From an uncultured Marinomonas sp. (GTDB lineage Bacteria; Pseudomonadota; Gammaproteobacteria; Pseudomonadales; Marinomonadaceae): DNA of 64,000 nucleotides. Location of the stretch: contig CANLRQ010000004.1 in the NCBI GenBank assembly GCA_947493575.1, positions 62,001 through 126,000 of the forward strand. Reading direction: 5' to 3'. The notes under the pieces are model-generated. The model was given only the letters and a program-made list of their open reading frames with translations, was not told where the DNA came from and did no database searches. Position 1 is the first letter of the stretch; each line of letters begins with the position of its first letter. Shown piece after piece: positions 46,176 through 54,093 of this stretch. The translations under genes were made by a program, and so were the position numbers.

Positions 46176-47162
46176 ATGAAGAAATTACTGGATTACTTAC
46201 CGAATAGAGACAGCAAAGAAGAGCTGAATCAAGCACCTATGCTTGAATCTTCTGTTGAACCTGCCCCTAAATTGCAAACCTCTCCTAAGCCTTTGTCGGA
46301 ACGCAAGCTGCAAGACATTGAAACCATTGCGAACATCATTCGTGATGTGCTTGATGACTTTATGCAAGACAGGTCAGGTAAGCGAGCCAAGTATCGTATT
46401 AACAAAATCATCCTGTTTGGAAGCCATGCCAAAGGCACATGGGTGAATGACCCAGCGAATGGCTATGTGAGTGACTACGACATTCTGGTTATCGTCAATC
46501 AAATTGCCTTGGTAGAAGAATACGAAGTCTGGCACGCGGTGGAAGACAAAATCGCCCGTAGAATCAAAGCGCCACTGGGTTTGATTGTGCATACCCAAAG
46601 AGACATAAACGAGATGTTAAAAGAAGGGCATTACTTCTTTAAAGACATTCGTGATCAAGGGATTGAGTTGTTTAGTGCCGATGGAAAAGAACTGCCGTTA
46701 GCCAGTGACATCCCCCCAGAAGAGCAATACACCATTGCAACTAAACACTGGAATCAATGGTTTGATAGTGCAGGTAAGTTCTTTATCAACGCGCAAGATA
46801 ATCTTGCACGGGAATGGATTAATGAATCGGCTTTTATGTTACACCAAGCCGCGGAACGCTTCTTTGCCTGCACCTTACTGGTGTGTACCAATTACCTGCC
46901 CAAAACACACAACTTAGAACACATGCGTTCACTTTGTGCCCAGCAAAACCCAGAATTCGCCACACTCTTTCCCGCCGATAACAAAACCAACCGCCGCAGC
47001 TTCCAACGCCTAAAACGCGCCTACGTCGATGGCCGTTATTCCGAACACTACGTAATTACATTAGACGAACTTCACTACCTCACCAACCAAGTCAACAAAC
47101 TGCAACGTATTACCGAAGAAACCTGTAGGGAAAAGATCGAGGCTTATCAAAATCAAAGGTAA
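46176..47162 (+). CDS. fused MNT nucleotidyltransferase-HEPN protein
   Basis: The 328-residue protein starts with a disordered segment (1-40), then a minimal nucleotidyltransferase domain with FGSHAKGTW at 81-89 and catalytic aspartates in SDYDILV (D100 and D102). A C-terminal HEPN domain follows (about 190-325), with long helices including NESAFMLHQAAERFFACTLL minus its ends. Separate MNT and HEPN proteins form toxin-antitoxin pairs in which MNT AMPylates and silences the HEPN RNase. Here they are one chain, and the typical Rx4-6H RNase motif is not obvious. It may be a nucleotide-transfer regulator or a defence component. It lies about 200 bp before the CorA-like gene, in the same direction. 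Confidence 0.75.
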   Translation: MKKLLDYLPNRDSKEELNQAPMLESSVEPAPKLQTSPKPLSERKLQDIETIANIIRDVLDDFMQDRSGKRAKYRINKIILFGSHAKGTWVNDPANGYVSDYDILVIVNQIALVEEYEVWHAVEDKIARRIKAPLGLIVHTQRDINEMLKEGHYFFKDIRDQGIELFSADGKELPLASDIPPEEQYTIATKHWNQWFDSAGKFFINAQDNLAREWINESAFMLHQAAERFFACTLLVCTNYLPKTHNLEHMRSLCAQQNPEFATLFPADNKTNRRSFQRLKRAYVDGRYSEHYVITLDELHYLTNQVNKLQRITEETCREKIEAYQNQR

Positions 47163-47191
47163 AGCACCCTTGGCTTTTTGCGATCCGCAGC

Positions 47192-47276
47192 GGGGTCATA
47201 ACCCTTAAACGCGTGAAAAGTCACCAATCTTTGCAAACCTGATTTTTAAGGGTTTTGACCCCATGAGCACGCGTTT
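47192..47276. repeat. palindromic intergenic element
   Basis: GGGGTCATAACCCTTAAA (47192-47209) is repeated in inverted form as TTTAAGGGTTTTGACCCC (47245-47262; 17 of 18 bases). AAACGCGTG next to the left arm recurs inverted as CACGCGTTT (47268-47276) beyond the right arm. It fills the gap between the MNT-HEPN and CorA-like genes and may be a REP/MITE-like element or a control hairpin. Confidence 0.6.
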
Positions 47277-47360
47277 ATAAAAGTGTGTCAATAGCAATAG
47301 CAATCTAACTCCTTGTTTAGTATGGTTAAGGTAATAAATTGATTTAGTTTATGATCTTAA

Positions 47361-49643
47361 ATGGAGATAAATAAATTGGACGATACACCAGAAAGCCTCG
47401 TTAAGCGTTATGTAGACACTGTGTTTCAGAAGGCTGGAGTGCTTAGCGATCCACTAGATTTAGATCTTTTTACTGAACATTTGCTGCAAGAGCAATTGGA
47501 GTTTCTCGACGCATTAGCAAAACAAGAAACAAAAAAAGCGTTCAATGATCAAGAGATTAATAAGTTGCAAACGGCGGTTGTCCACTTATTGCGTCCTCGT
47601 TGCTTGCACATTCCGCTAAATCAGAGTAACGGATTAATAAGCTACTTTTATTTTAATCTAGTGCCCGACTTCGAGTTTGAAAAAGTAGGGAAACTACCTG
47701 AGATTACTCGCCTTGATAAGACCATTTTGATGGACACCCCAAACGCGTTTTTAGAGCTTAAAGACAAATTAAAAAAGCAGAAGAACGCTGCCGAATTGAA
47801 CCACCGCAGCAGTAACAATAATAAATCCGATTCAAACAGTACATTTTGGGAAATGAAACCAACAAATAATGCCAAGTTTTCGCTTCATCAAGGGGTTATT
47901 AAGTTGCTTCAAGGACCGACCCTAGATGAATACGAGCATTCTGATAAGGCTCATCAAGTTGTTACTTATTCAGCCAAAAAACAGCGCTTAAACGAGCTCG
48001 GCGTGTGCTTAAACTCTGAATCAGGGGCAGGAGCCGTTTGGTCTGAGTTATACCGTGATAAAGATTTCCAGACATTCTTTCCCTATGATGAATGCATTCC
48101 AAATCAATCATTAAAGCTCTATGCCACGTTCGATATTGACAGCATAACCTGTCATTACTTTCGATGTGGTGTCCGGTCAGTTGTCTCTGGGATTGTATTT
48201 AAAAGCTTGGAGCTGGTGGATCAAAAGGGCAAGCTAGTGCGTAGTATTGCACTCACATTAGAAGACGTAAGAGAGCTGACAAACCGACTAGCTAAGCCTT
48301 CTAATCAAACACTAACGCTACAAAGTGCAAAAACGTTAACTCTACAAAATATACCTAATGCATTGCAAGATAATATAACAAAGCGAGATCAATGGTTGCA
48401 GAAGCAAGTTTCGCTCCTTGAATCGAAGGGCATCGAATTAACAGCACAAGAACGGCTCGACCAATCAGGCGAAACCTACGTTTCTAACTTGCAGGAAACG
48501 TATCAATTTCGTCTGCACGGCTTGTTAAAAAACTTACTCCCTGAATCTGAAATATTGTCCAATTTTGATAAGCCACTTGTCTATACGCAAGTACAAGTAG
48601 GGGAGGATAAACGGCTTGCGAATGGTCTGGATGACTCTCCATACCTTGCTACATTAATTATGCAACTGGCTGAACAAAAAAATCATGAATACTTAACGTC
48701 AACCTATGATCGACTGCTCCGGTTTGGCGATCCTGATATCGAGCACTTCGTATGCCGGAGTGGCAGTGTTGCCTTTATCAATCTCAATATTAATCAGCGT
48801 CATGCACGCGAAAGCGTTAATAATTTTATTCTAGACAAAGGGAAAAACTACTCAGGTATCTTAGGTTTAGCTTATATGCAGTTTACCTATCTGAATGCTG
48901 TGGATCAGACATTCAGCTTAGAACGTTCAGACTCTGTAAAGCCGCTTGAGCAGCAATACAGCGAGTTATATGGGATGCATCGTGCGTTACTGGCGTTTCG
49001 AGTAAATGAAATTTTTACAGACATAAGCACACGAGATAGCCACAACTTCGCCTATCAAGTATGGGCAGATTCTCTGGCCATACCAAAGCTATTGACTCAG
49101 CTTGACAAAGAAATGGGAGATGCCCGTTCATTGCTTGATACCATTTATCAACAACAAAAAATGGCCACCAAAAAGCGAGAAGAGCAAGAAAGATTAGAAA
49201 AGCGACAACAAGAGAGAAACCACGAGCGTAAAATCCGTAATATTGCCACTTTCGGTACGGCTATTGTGTTTTTGTCTAGTGTATTTGGAATGAACTTTGA
49301 AGAAACGGCTAACAGCGGGCTAAGATTTTTATCATTCGACTGGCATCTCAGTTTCATAAGTCTAGTATTGCTGATCGCAACCGCCTTTGTACAATATACC
49401 AATAAAAAAGCACGCACTTGGAGTGTCTTTGCCATTACCTTACTCATCACCAGCAGCATACTCATTCTTGTAGGAAGCATGGATATTCAGCACAAATTAA
49501 ACTCAGCCACACCCTCTGTCTTAGAAAAACCTGAACCAAAACCTGAACTAAAACCGGAACTAAAACCTGAACCAAAACCTGAACCAAAACCTGAACCAAA
49601 ACCTGAACCAAAACTTGAACCAAAACCTGAACTAAATGAATAA
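47361..49643 (+). CDS. CorA-like membrane protein next to CRISPR array, candidate type III effector
   Basis: The 760-residue protein has a large soluble N-terminal region (1-560) that I do not recognise. After it come a long charged helix (about 575-620, rich in Lys, Arg, Glu and Gln), a membrane segment (about 625-642) ending in FGMNFEE with GMN at 643-645, then two more hydrophobic segments (about 661-677 and 685-705). Long stalk helix, TM1, GMN and TM2 is the plan of CorA magnesium channels, but the N-domain is much larger and there is a third hydrophobic segment. The C-terminus is a PEPKPELK-type repeat encoded by a 12-bp tandem repeat (about 49528-49635). CorA-like proteins are known as membrane effectors of some type III CRISPR systems. 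The gene ends about 150 bp from the array, so a cyclic nucleotide or SAM-AMP-gated channel is plausible but unproven. Confidence 0.55.
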   Translation: MEINKLDDTPESLVKRYVDTVFQKAGVLSDPLDLDLFTEHLLQEQLEFLDALAKQETKKAFNDQEINKLQTAVVHLLRPRCLHIPLNQSNGLISYFYFNLVPDFEFEKVGKLPEITRLDKTILMDTPNAFLELKDKLKKQKNAAELNHRSSNNNKSDSNSTFWEMKPTNNAKFSLHQGVIKLLQGPTLDEYEHSDKAHQVVTYSAKKQRLNELGVCLNSESGAGAVWSELYRDKDFQTFFPYDECIPNQSLKLYATFDIDSITCHYFRCGVRSVVSGIVFKSLELVDQKGKLVRSIALTLEDVRELTNRLAKPSNQTLTLQSAKTLTLQNIPNALQDNITKRDQWLQKQVSLLESKGIELTAQERLDQSGETYVSNLQETYQFRLHGLLKNLLPESEILSNFDKPLVYTQVQVGEDKRLANGLDDSPYLATLIMQLAEQKNHEYLTSTYDRLLRFGDPDIEHFVCRSGSVAFINLNINQRHARESVNNFILDKGKNYSGILGLAYMQFTYLNAVDQTFSLERSDSVKPLEQQYSELYGMHRALLAFRVNEIFTDISTRDSHNFAYQVWADSLAIPKLLTQLDKEMGDARSLLDTIYQQQKMATKKREEQERLEKRQQERNHERKIRNIATFGTAIVFLSSVFGMNFEETANSGLRFLSFDWHLSFISLVLLIATAFVQYTNKKARTWSVFAITLLITSSILILVGSMDIQHKLNSATPSVLEKPEPKPELKPELKPEPKPEPKPEPKPEPKLEPKPELNE
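49528..49635 (+). repeat. 12-bp tandem repeat encoding Pro-Lys-Glu tail
   Basis: About nine copies of a 12-bp unit close to AAACCTGAACCA lie inside the 3' end of the CorA-like gene and encode a KPEP/KPEL repeat. Copy number is likely to vary by slippage without breaking the frame. Confidence 0.85.
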
Positions 49644-49793
49644 TGGCTTACTCTTCAAAAGAAGGCTCGTTTTTGTCGAGATAATGACACTGGTTCTAAA
49701 CGCCTACTAAGCATCCCCGTATTCTTCACTTCCTAATTCTGAATAAACAAACTGTTCAACTGAAACAAATCAGTCTCTTCAACCAAGATTAAT

Positions 49794-50594
49794 TTCTTGC
49801 CTGCCTGTACGGCAAGGGCTGCTGCAACTGTAAATATTAATCGATTCGGTGGATGTAATGGCGTTTCGACTGCCTGTACGGCAAGGGCTGTTGCAACCTA
49901 AGAGGGTCTTGGCTTCACCAAACTTTTCAGTTTCGACTGCCTGTACGGCAAGGGCTGCTGCAACACAACAAGGACTACCACTTCTGACAACTAAGAAGGT
50001 TTCGACTGCCTGTACGGCAAGGGCTGCTGCAACAATCTACAAATGAATTAAACGAAGAGCAAAAATCAAGTTTCGACTGCCTGTACGGCAAGGGCTGCTG
50101 CAACCTACACCAGCACAACCGGAAAGCTTAGCAATGCTGGTTTCGACTGCCTGTACGGCAAGGGCTGCTGCAACTAATATCGGTCGAACACTTGATGATG
50201 AAAAAGTAGGTTTCGACTGCCTGTACGGCAAGGGCTGCTGCAACTGTTTTTTATACTGACAAAAAAGAAAGATTTGAAAGTTTCGACTGCCTGTACGGCA
50301 AGGGCTGCTGCAACTGTATCAAATGTGTTATCTTCATACTTGCCAACCGAAGTTTCGACTGCCTGTACGGCAAGGGCTGCTGCAACGCAGTTGGTCGTAG
50401 TTGTTCAGATAATCATTTTCGTTTCGACTGCCTGTACGGCAAGGGCTGCTGCAACAAGACATCATGGTGACTCTACGCGCAGTGTACCGTTTCGACTGCC
50501 TGTACGGCAAGGGCTGCTGCAACAGAAAAACTACTGGAGCACTACAAAGACATCGCAAGGTTTCGACTGCCTGTACGGCAAGGGCTGCTGCAAC
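49794..50594 (-). CRISPR. CRISPR array, 12 repeats of 35 bp, 11 spacers
   Basis: On the + strand the repeat begins GTTTCGACTGCCTG and ends GGGCTGCTGCAAC (35 bp). Repeat starts are 49794 (degenerate 5' end), 49863 (one mismatch), 49930, 49999, 50070, 50140, 50210, 50280, 50352, 50421, 50489 and 50560. Spacers are 32-37 bp and all differ. The degenerate and mismatched repeats are at the left end, so this is the old (trailer) end and the leader is at the right. Read on the minus strand the repeat ends in TCGAAAC, typical of type III repeats whose 3' end makes the crRNA 5' handle, and it contains a short hairpin TGCC-GTACA-GGCA for Cas6 cutting. Transcription is thus leftward, away from cas2. Confidence 0.98.
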
Positions 50595-50849
50595 TCTGCC
50601 TTTGTAACCAATTGATCCATAATAATAAAAAAGACTGAATAGGAGAACCTTTTTTATCACGTTATTTTTCTTTAAAAATAGCTTATAAAAATGACAATTT
50701 TAACCATTTTATCTCTCTAAGCAATTGATTTTAAAGAACTGGTGACCCTTTTGATCGATTTTAATACTAACATATTGAATTCATTAATAAAGTACTTTTT
50801 GAAGCGATCTTTCAAATTGGTTCACCAGCTTTAGGGTCATAATCCGTCA
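50595..50849 (-). promoter_or_regulatory. CRISPR leader
   Basis: The 255-bp gene-free stretch between cas2 and the newest repeat is AT-rich and lacks an open frame. It should hold the array promoter and the integration signals used by Cas1-Cas2. ACTGGTGA (50738-50745) and TTCACCAG (50821-50828) form a loose inverted repeat within it. No -35/-10 pair could be chosen with confidence. Confidence 0.75.
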
Positions 50850-51161
50850 TTAGAGTATCGTCGCCGATGGAAATAGGCCGATAGGTGCGTCATTTAAGGT
50901 GCTGGACCGGGCAAGTGTGACGCTGTTAAGGTAATAAAATCGAATATCGACGGATTCGCTTATTTCATCATGGTCACTCCCGTAACGCTGTATGATCTCA
51001 GTCAGTTCGGCTTTTAATTTTCGCAGTACGCTGTCTGTTCGAACCTGAATTTCAAATACGGAGTATTGTACTCTGTTTCCATAGGCTAAGAGCGCGGTGC
51101 CAACTTTGCGTCGTATTTTGTCGTCTTCAATGTCGAAGCAAACTAGATAAGTCAAGGCCAT
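50850..51161 (-). CDS. cas2: CRISPR-associated endonuclease Cas2
   Basis: The 103-residue protein has the Cas2 ferredoxin-like pattern: YLVCFDIEDDKIRRKVG with the conserved Asp10, followed by YGNRVQYSVFEIQV. Cas2 forms the core of the Cas1-Cas2 integrase and binds the prespacer; nuclease activity is not required for integration in the studied systems. It lies 98 bp after cas6-RT-cas1, is the last gene before the leader, and is transcribed in the same direction as the array. Confidence 0.95.
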   Translation of the reverse strand: MALTYLVCFDIEDDKIRRKVGTALLAYGNRVQYSVFEIQVRTDSVLRKLKAELTEIIQRYGSDHDEISESVDIRFYYLNSVTLARSSTLNDAPIGLFPSATIL

Positions 51162-51259
51162 CTTTTATTCTCCTTTAGTAAATAGATTAGGCGATACAAT
51201 ACGGTGTCTGGCATTGAGTTTGCGCGTTAATCAGTGTTACTTTTATCACGCACCATGCT

Positions 51260-54091
51260 TTACCTTGGTGTCCAAGGCGCAAAATGGGCGGCTTCTCCTT
51301 TTATCCAACTTTTCAGGTTGTGCGACTGTTGCAGCATTTGATCTAACGCGCTGTGTTTGTGGCCATTGGGCGTGCTAAATTGTGGCTTTTGCAATTGTTC
51401 AATTAAATAACGTGTCCAGAACTTGCGTATGTCTTTATTCATCCAACATTGACCTTTTTTCATATAAAACTGATCTGGCTTTACTTGACGTGTATTGACG
51501 ACGGTAAGTACCGCTCTTTCAATAAGGTAACGAAATGGCTCCATCATATCCGACGCTAATGCACTGTGCGTACCACGTGTGTGATGATAACCTCCGAGCG
51601 TTGGAAAGAAATTTTCGCTGCGTAACAGACTGTCCATATGGCTGTAAAGGAGGCTGTAGCCGTATGAGAGTAGGCTGTTAATTGGGTCGGTGGCTGGGCG
51701 TTTTACACGCTTTTCAAATTGCCATTCACTTCCCAGTAGTTGCTTAAATTGCTGCCAAAATGCGCGGGCTGCACTGCCTTCCAATCCAAAGCATTTATCA
51801 AGTGACTGTATATGTTGAAGTTCATTCAATGTGTTATCTAGCAAAGGTGCTGTCGCTTTGCGTTGTCGAAGCAGTTCTTTTTGGCTGCGAATACGTGCTG
51901 TCGTCAGCATTACAGCAAATTGCAATGAATGTTCGTTTTGAGAAAAATGCGCAGCCTGTTGTAAATGAAAAACAGGGGTGTCAGGAAGGTGTGAGGCGCA
52001 GCCCTGATAACGGCCAAACCCAGTGGCATAGTGTATACATATGCCCCGTTGCATGGCTGCGGTGAGTGCCTGCGTGGTTATTTGATGCGGACCGAAGAGA
52101 ATCAAACTGTCGATATGGCTCAAAGGGATTTCAGTAGAGGCTTTTTCACTCTGTTCGATGACTAGACGCTTGTTTGCCAAACTAATGTGCGCTATGTCCC
52201 CACAAAGGCACACACTTTTGTGGGGATTTTCTTGATAAAAAAGCGAGTGAGAAGAGAGAGAAGGCGTCTTATGTCGTGGAGGTGAAAGTTCAATAAAGTG
52301 CTGATCATCACTCGTGGAGGGAGCTTCCGCGACAACAGTATCGTTTAAAAAGAAATAACCGAGGAAACGAATACCATTACTGAAGCGACGTACCTGTGTT
52401 TTTTCTTCATTTAGTGTTAAACCGTGCTCGGCTAAAATATCGGTAATGAGTGTTTTCGCTTGGTGTGCCTGCGCTTCTTGTTTACATAAGACGAGAAAGT
52501 CATCGGCAAATCTCACAATTTTGTAATCAAGATCCTGTAACACGGAATCAAGATGGTCGAGCATCAAGTTAGCCAAGACGGGGCTGATGGCGTTACCCAG
52601 ATACAGTCCCTTTGGTTGATGGTCTTGATAACCCTCGGGTAACGCATCGTGCTCTATTGGGCAATGCAAAATGCGTTGCAGAATGTGCCATGCTGGGTCG
52701 TCGCCATATAAGCAGGTTAACCGATTAAGCACGCGTTCAATCTCCACCGACTCGAAGAAATCCTCAATATCGGCGTCAAGCGCGTAGTCGTAGCCTTGAC
52801 GAATCAATAAACCGATTTGATCACGCGCGCCCAAGCGTGAATGCCCCTTACGGTAGCCAAAACTGTTCTCGCTGTACAATTGATCAAGACTGTGACTTAA
52901 CCACATACTTAGGGCTTTATGCAGAACTTTGTCTTCAGCATTGGGCAAGAAGAGCAAACGCTCTTTTTTCCCCGGCTTTTCTAACAATTTCGGAAATAAT
53001 GGTTTTGGGTAGTAGTCCGCGTGTAAGCAGCGCTGCCTGAGATCATAGAGCGAATCGAACGGCATAAAGGACGATAATTCAGGCTGTTTATCCTGTTCTA
53101 AACGCCAACTTTTTTCTAAATTGTTGATTTGCAACATATCACTCAGAAGCGGACAAGCCCTCTCGGCAGCCGGTATCAGGCTGTCCCCTTCCTCGGTAAG
53201 TAAGTGGTAACGGCCACAACCAAAACGTCGATTCTCCCCAATGCCTAAATACTGGCCTAGCACCAATGTTTGCCATTGTAAGTCCGTCAGTTCTGGCAGT
53301 TCCAAAACCAGTGTTCCAAGCAAACCACTAATGTCTTTGTTATCTGCACTGTTTGCATTTTTGTACGAAACATCGGCCCAGAACAGATCCCGTTGCAAAA
53401 AACGCGCACTGGGAGCGGGGGAACGGGTAAGTCTTGGTTCTTCAGGCGCTAAGTGTTGTTGCAAGCTGGAAGCCGCATCAAACAAACGATCAAACAAGGT
53501 TTCAGGTGAAACGTCGTCTGCTCGCTGACAGAACGGCGTTTGACGGCGTTTGACGCTTTTATTTGGGTTCACTTTTTTTAAGCGTACAGGGCTATGAAAT
53601 CGCAATGTTAGAGTGTCTGGAGAATATTGTTTGAGTGCCTCTACCTGTGCTTGGAGTGACGCTTCGTCTACTGTGCAGGCCGCTTCAGGGTAAACCAGTA
53701 ATTGATCGCTCAAGGCATCTTTTATGTTTACCAGCTCAAGGTTGTCGTTAAACGCTCCTTTACATTCTGTTTGTTTTACTAGATCGGGTAGAGCGTCCAA
53801 CACATCAAACAACAGGGTGATTTGCGACAAATCGTTGCCAAATTGGTACACATAAAATACATAGTGATCGTCTATGTTATAACGCGTTTTGCCGCTTTCA
53901 GGGCAGTGTGTTGTTAACTGAAAGAAGGATTGATCACGTTGTAAATCGTTTTTTTGAGCTTGTGCAAATTTTAATAAGTTTCTCAAAAAGCCCGTTAACT
54001 GGGCTTGATGAAAAAACGGTAATGCCGTTGCTTGGGTGAAACGACATTCCACGCGATAGCATCGTATAGGGAGCAAAGGTTGAAACAACAT
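51260..54091 (-). CDS. cas6-RT-cas1: Cas6-reverse transcriptase-Cas1 fusion
   Basis: The 943-residue protein has three parts. Residues 1 to about 330 are a Cas6-like RAMP domain ending in the glycine-rich GENRRFGCGRYHLL (285-298). About 350-585 is a group II intron-like reverse transcriptase: GYRKGHSR (412-419), motif A LDADIEDFF with D441, GLYLGNAISPVLAN (495-508), FADD (528-531, in place of the commoner YADD) and NEEKTQVRRF. About 625-935 is Cas1: GLEGSAARAF with E771, GYHHTRG with H836/H837 and SDMMEPFR with D848/E851, the metal-binding catalytic set. All active sites look intact. In the Marinomonas mediterranea homologue the RT allows spacers to be taken from RNA and the Cas6 part processes crRNA. 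No separate cas6 is present here, so the fusion probably also makes the crRNAs. The start follows the previous stop by 2 nt, behind GAGGA. Confidence 0.96.
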   Translation of the reverse strand: MLFQPLLPIRCYRVECRFTQATALPFFHQAQLTGFLRNLLKFAQAQKNDLQRDQSFFQLTTHCPESGKTRYNIDDHYVFYVYQFGNDLSQITLLFDVLDALPDLVKQTECKGAFNDNLELVNIKDALSDQLLVYPEAACTVDEASLQAQVEALKQYSPDTLTLRFHSPVRLKKVNPNKSVKRRQTPFCQRADDVSPETLFDRLFDAASSLQQHLAPEEPRLTRSPAPSARFLQRDLFWADVSYKNANSADNKDISGLLGTLVLELPELTDLQWQTLVLGQYLGIGENRRFGCGRYHLLTEEGDSLIPAAERACPLLSDMLQINNLEKSWRLEQDKQPELSSFMPFDSLYDLRQRCLHADYYPKPLFPKLLEKPGKKERLLFLPNAEDKVLHKALSMWLSHSLDQLYSENSFGYRKGHSRLGARDQIGLLIRQGYDYALDADIEDFFESVEIERVLNRLTCLYGDDPAWHILQRILHCPIEHDALPEGYQDHQPKGLYLGNAISPVLANLMLDHLDSVLQDLDYKIVRFADDFLVLCKQEAQAHQAKTLITDILAEHGLTLNEEKTQVRRFSNGIRFLGYFFLNDTVVAEAPSTSDDQHFIELSPPRHKTPSLSSHSLFYQENPHKSVCLCGDIAHISLANKRLVIEQSEKASTEIPLSHIDSLILFGPHQITTQALTAAMQRGICIHYATGFGRYQGCASHLPDTPVFHLQQAAHFSQNEHSLQFAVMLTTARIRSQKELLRQRKATAPLLDNTLNELQHIQSLDKCFGLEGSAARAFWQQFKQLLGSEWQFEKRVKRPATDPINSLLSYGYSLLYSHMDSLLRSENFFPTLGGYHHTRGTHSALASDMMEPFRYLIERAVLTVVNTRQVKPDQFYMKKGQCWMNKDIRKFWTRYLIEQLQKPQFSTPNGHKHSALDQMLQQSHNLKSWIKGEAAHFAPWTPR

Positions 54092-54093
54092 AC

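Noticed and set aside
49849..50615. Open frames on both strands through the CRISPR array giving a repeated STACTARAAAT-type peptide
   Set aside because: They arise from the 35-bp repeats being stop-free; the regular spacing and unique spacers show a CRISPR array.
53241..53528. Plus-strand 95-residue frame inside the RT-Cas1 gene
   Set aside because: It is antisense to the Cas6 part of an intact 943-residue fusion.
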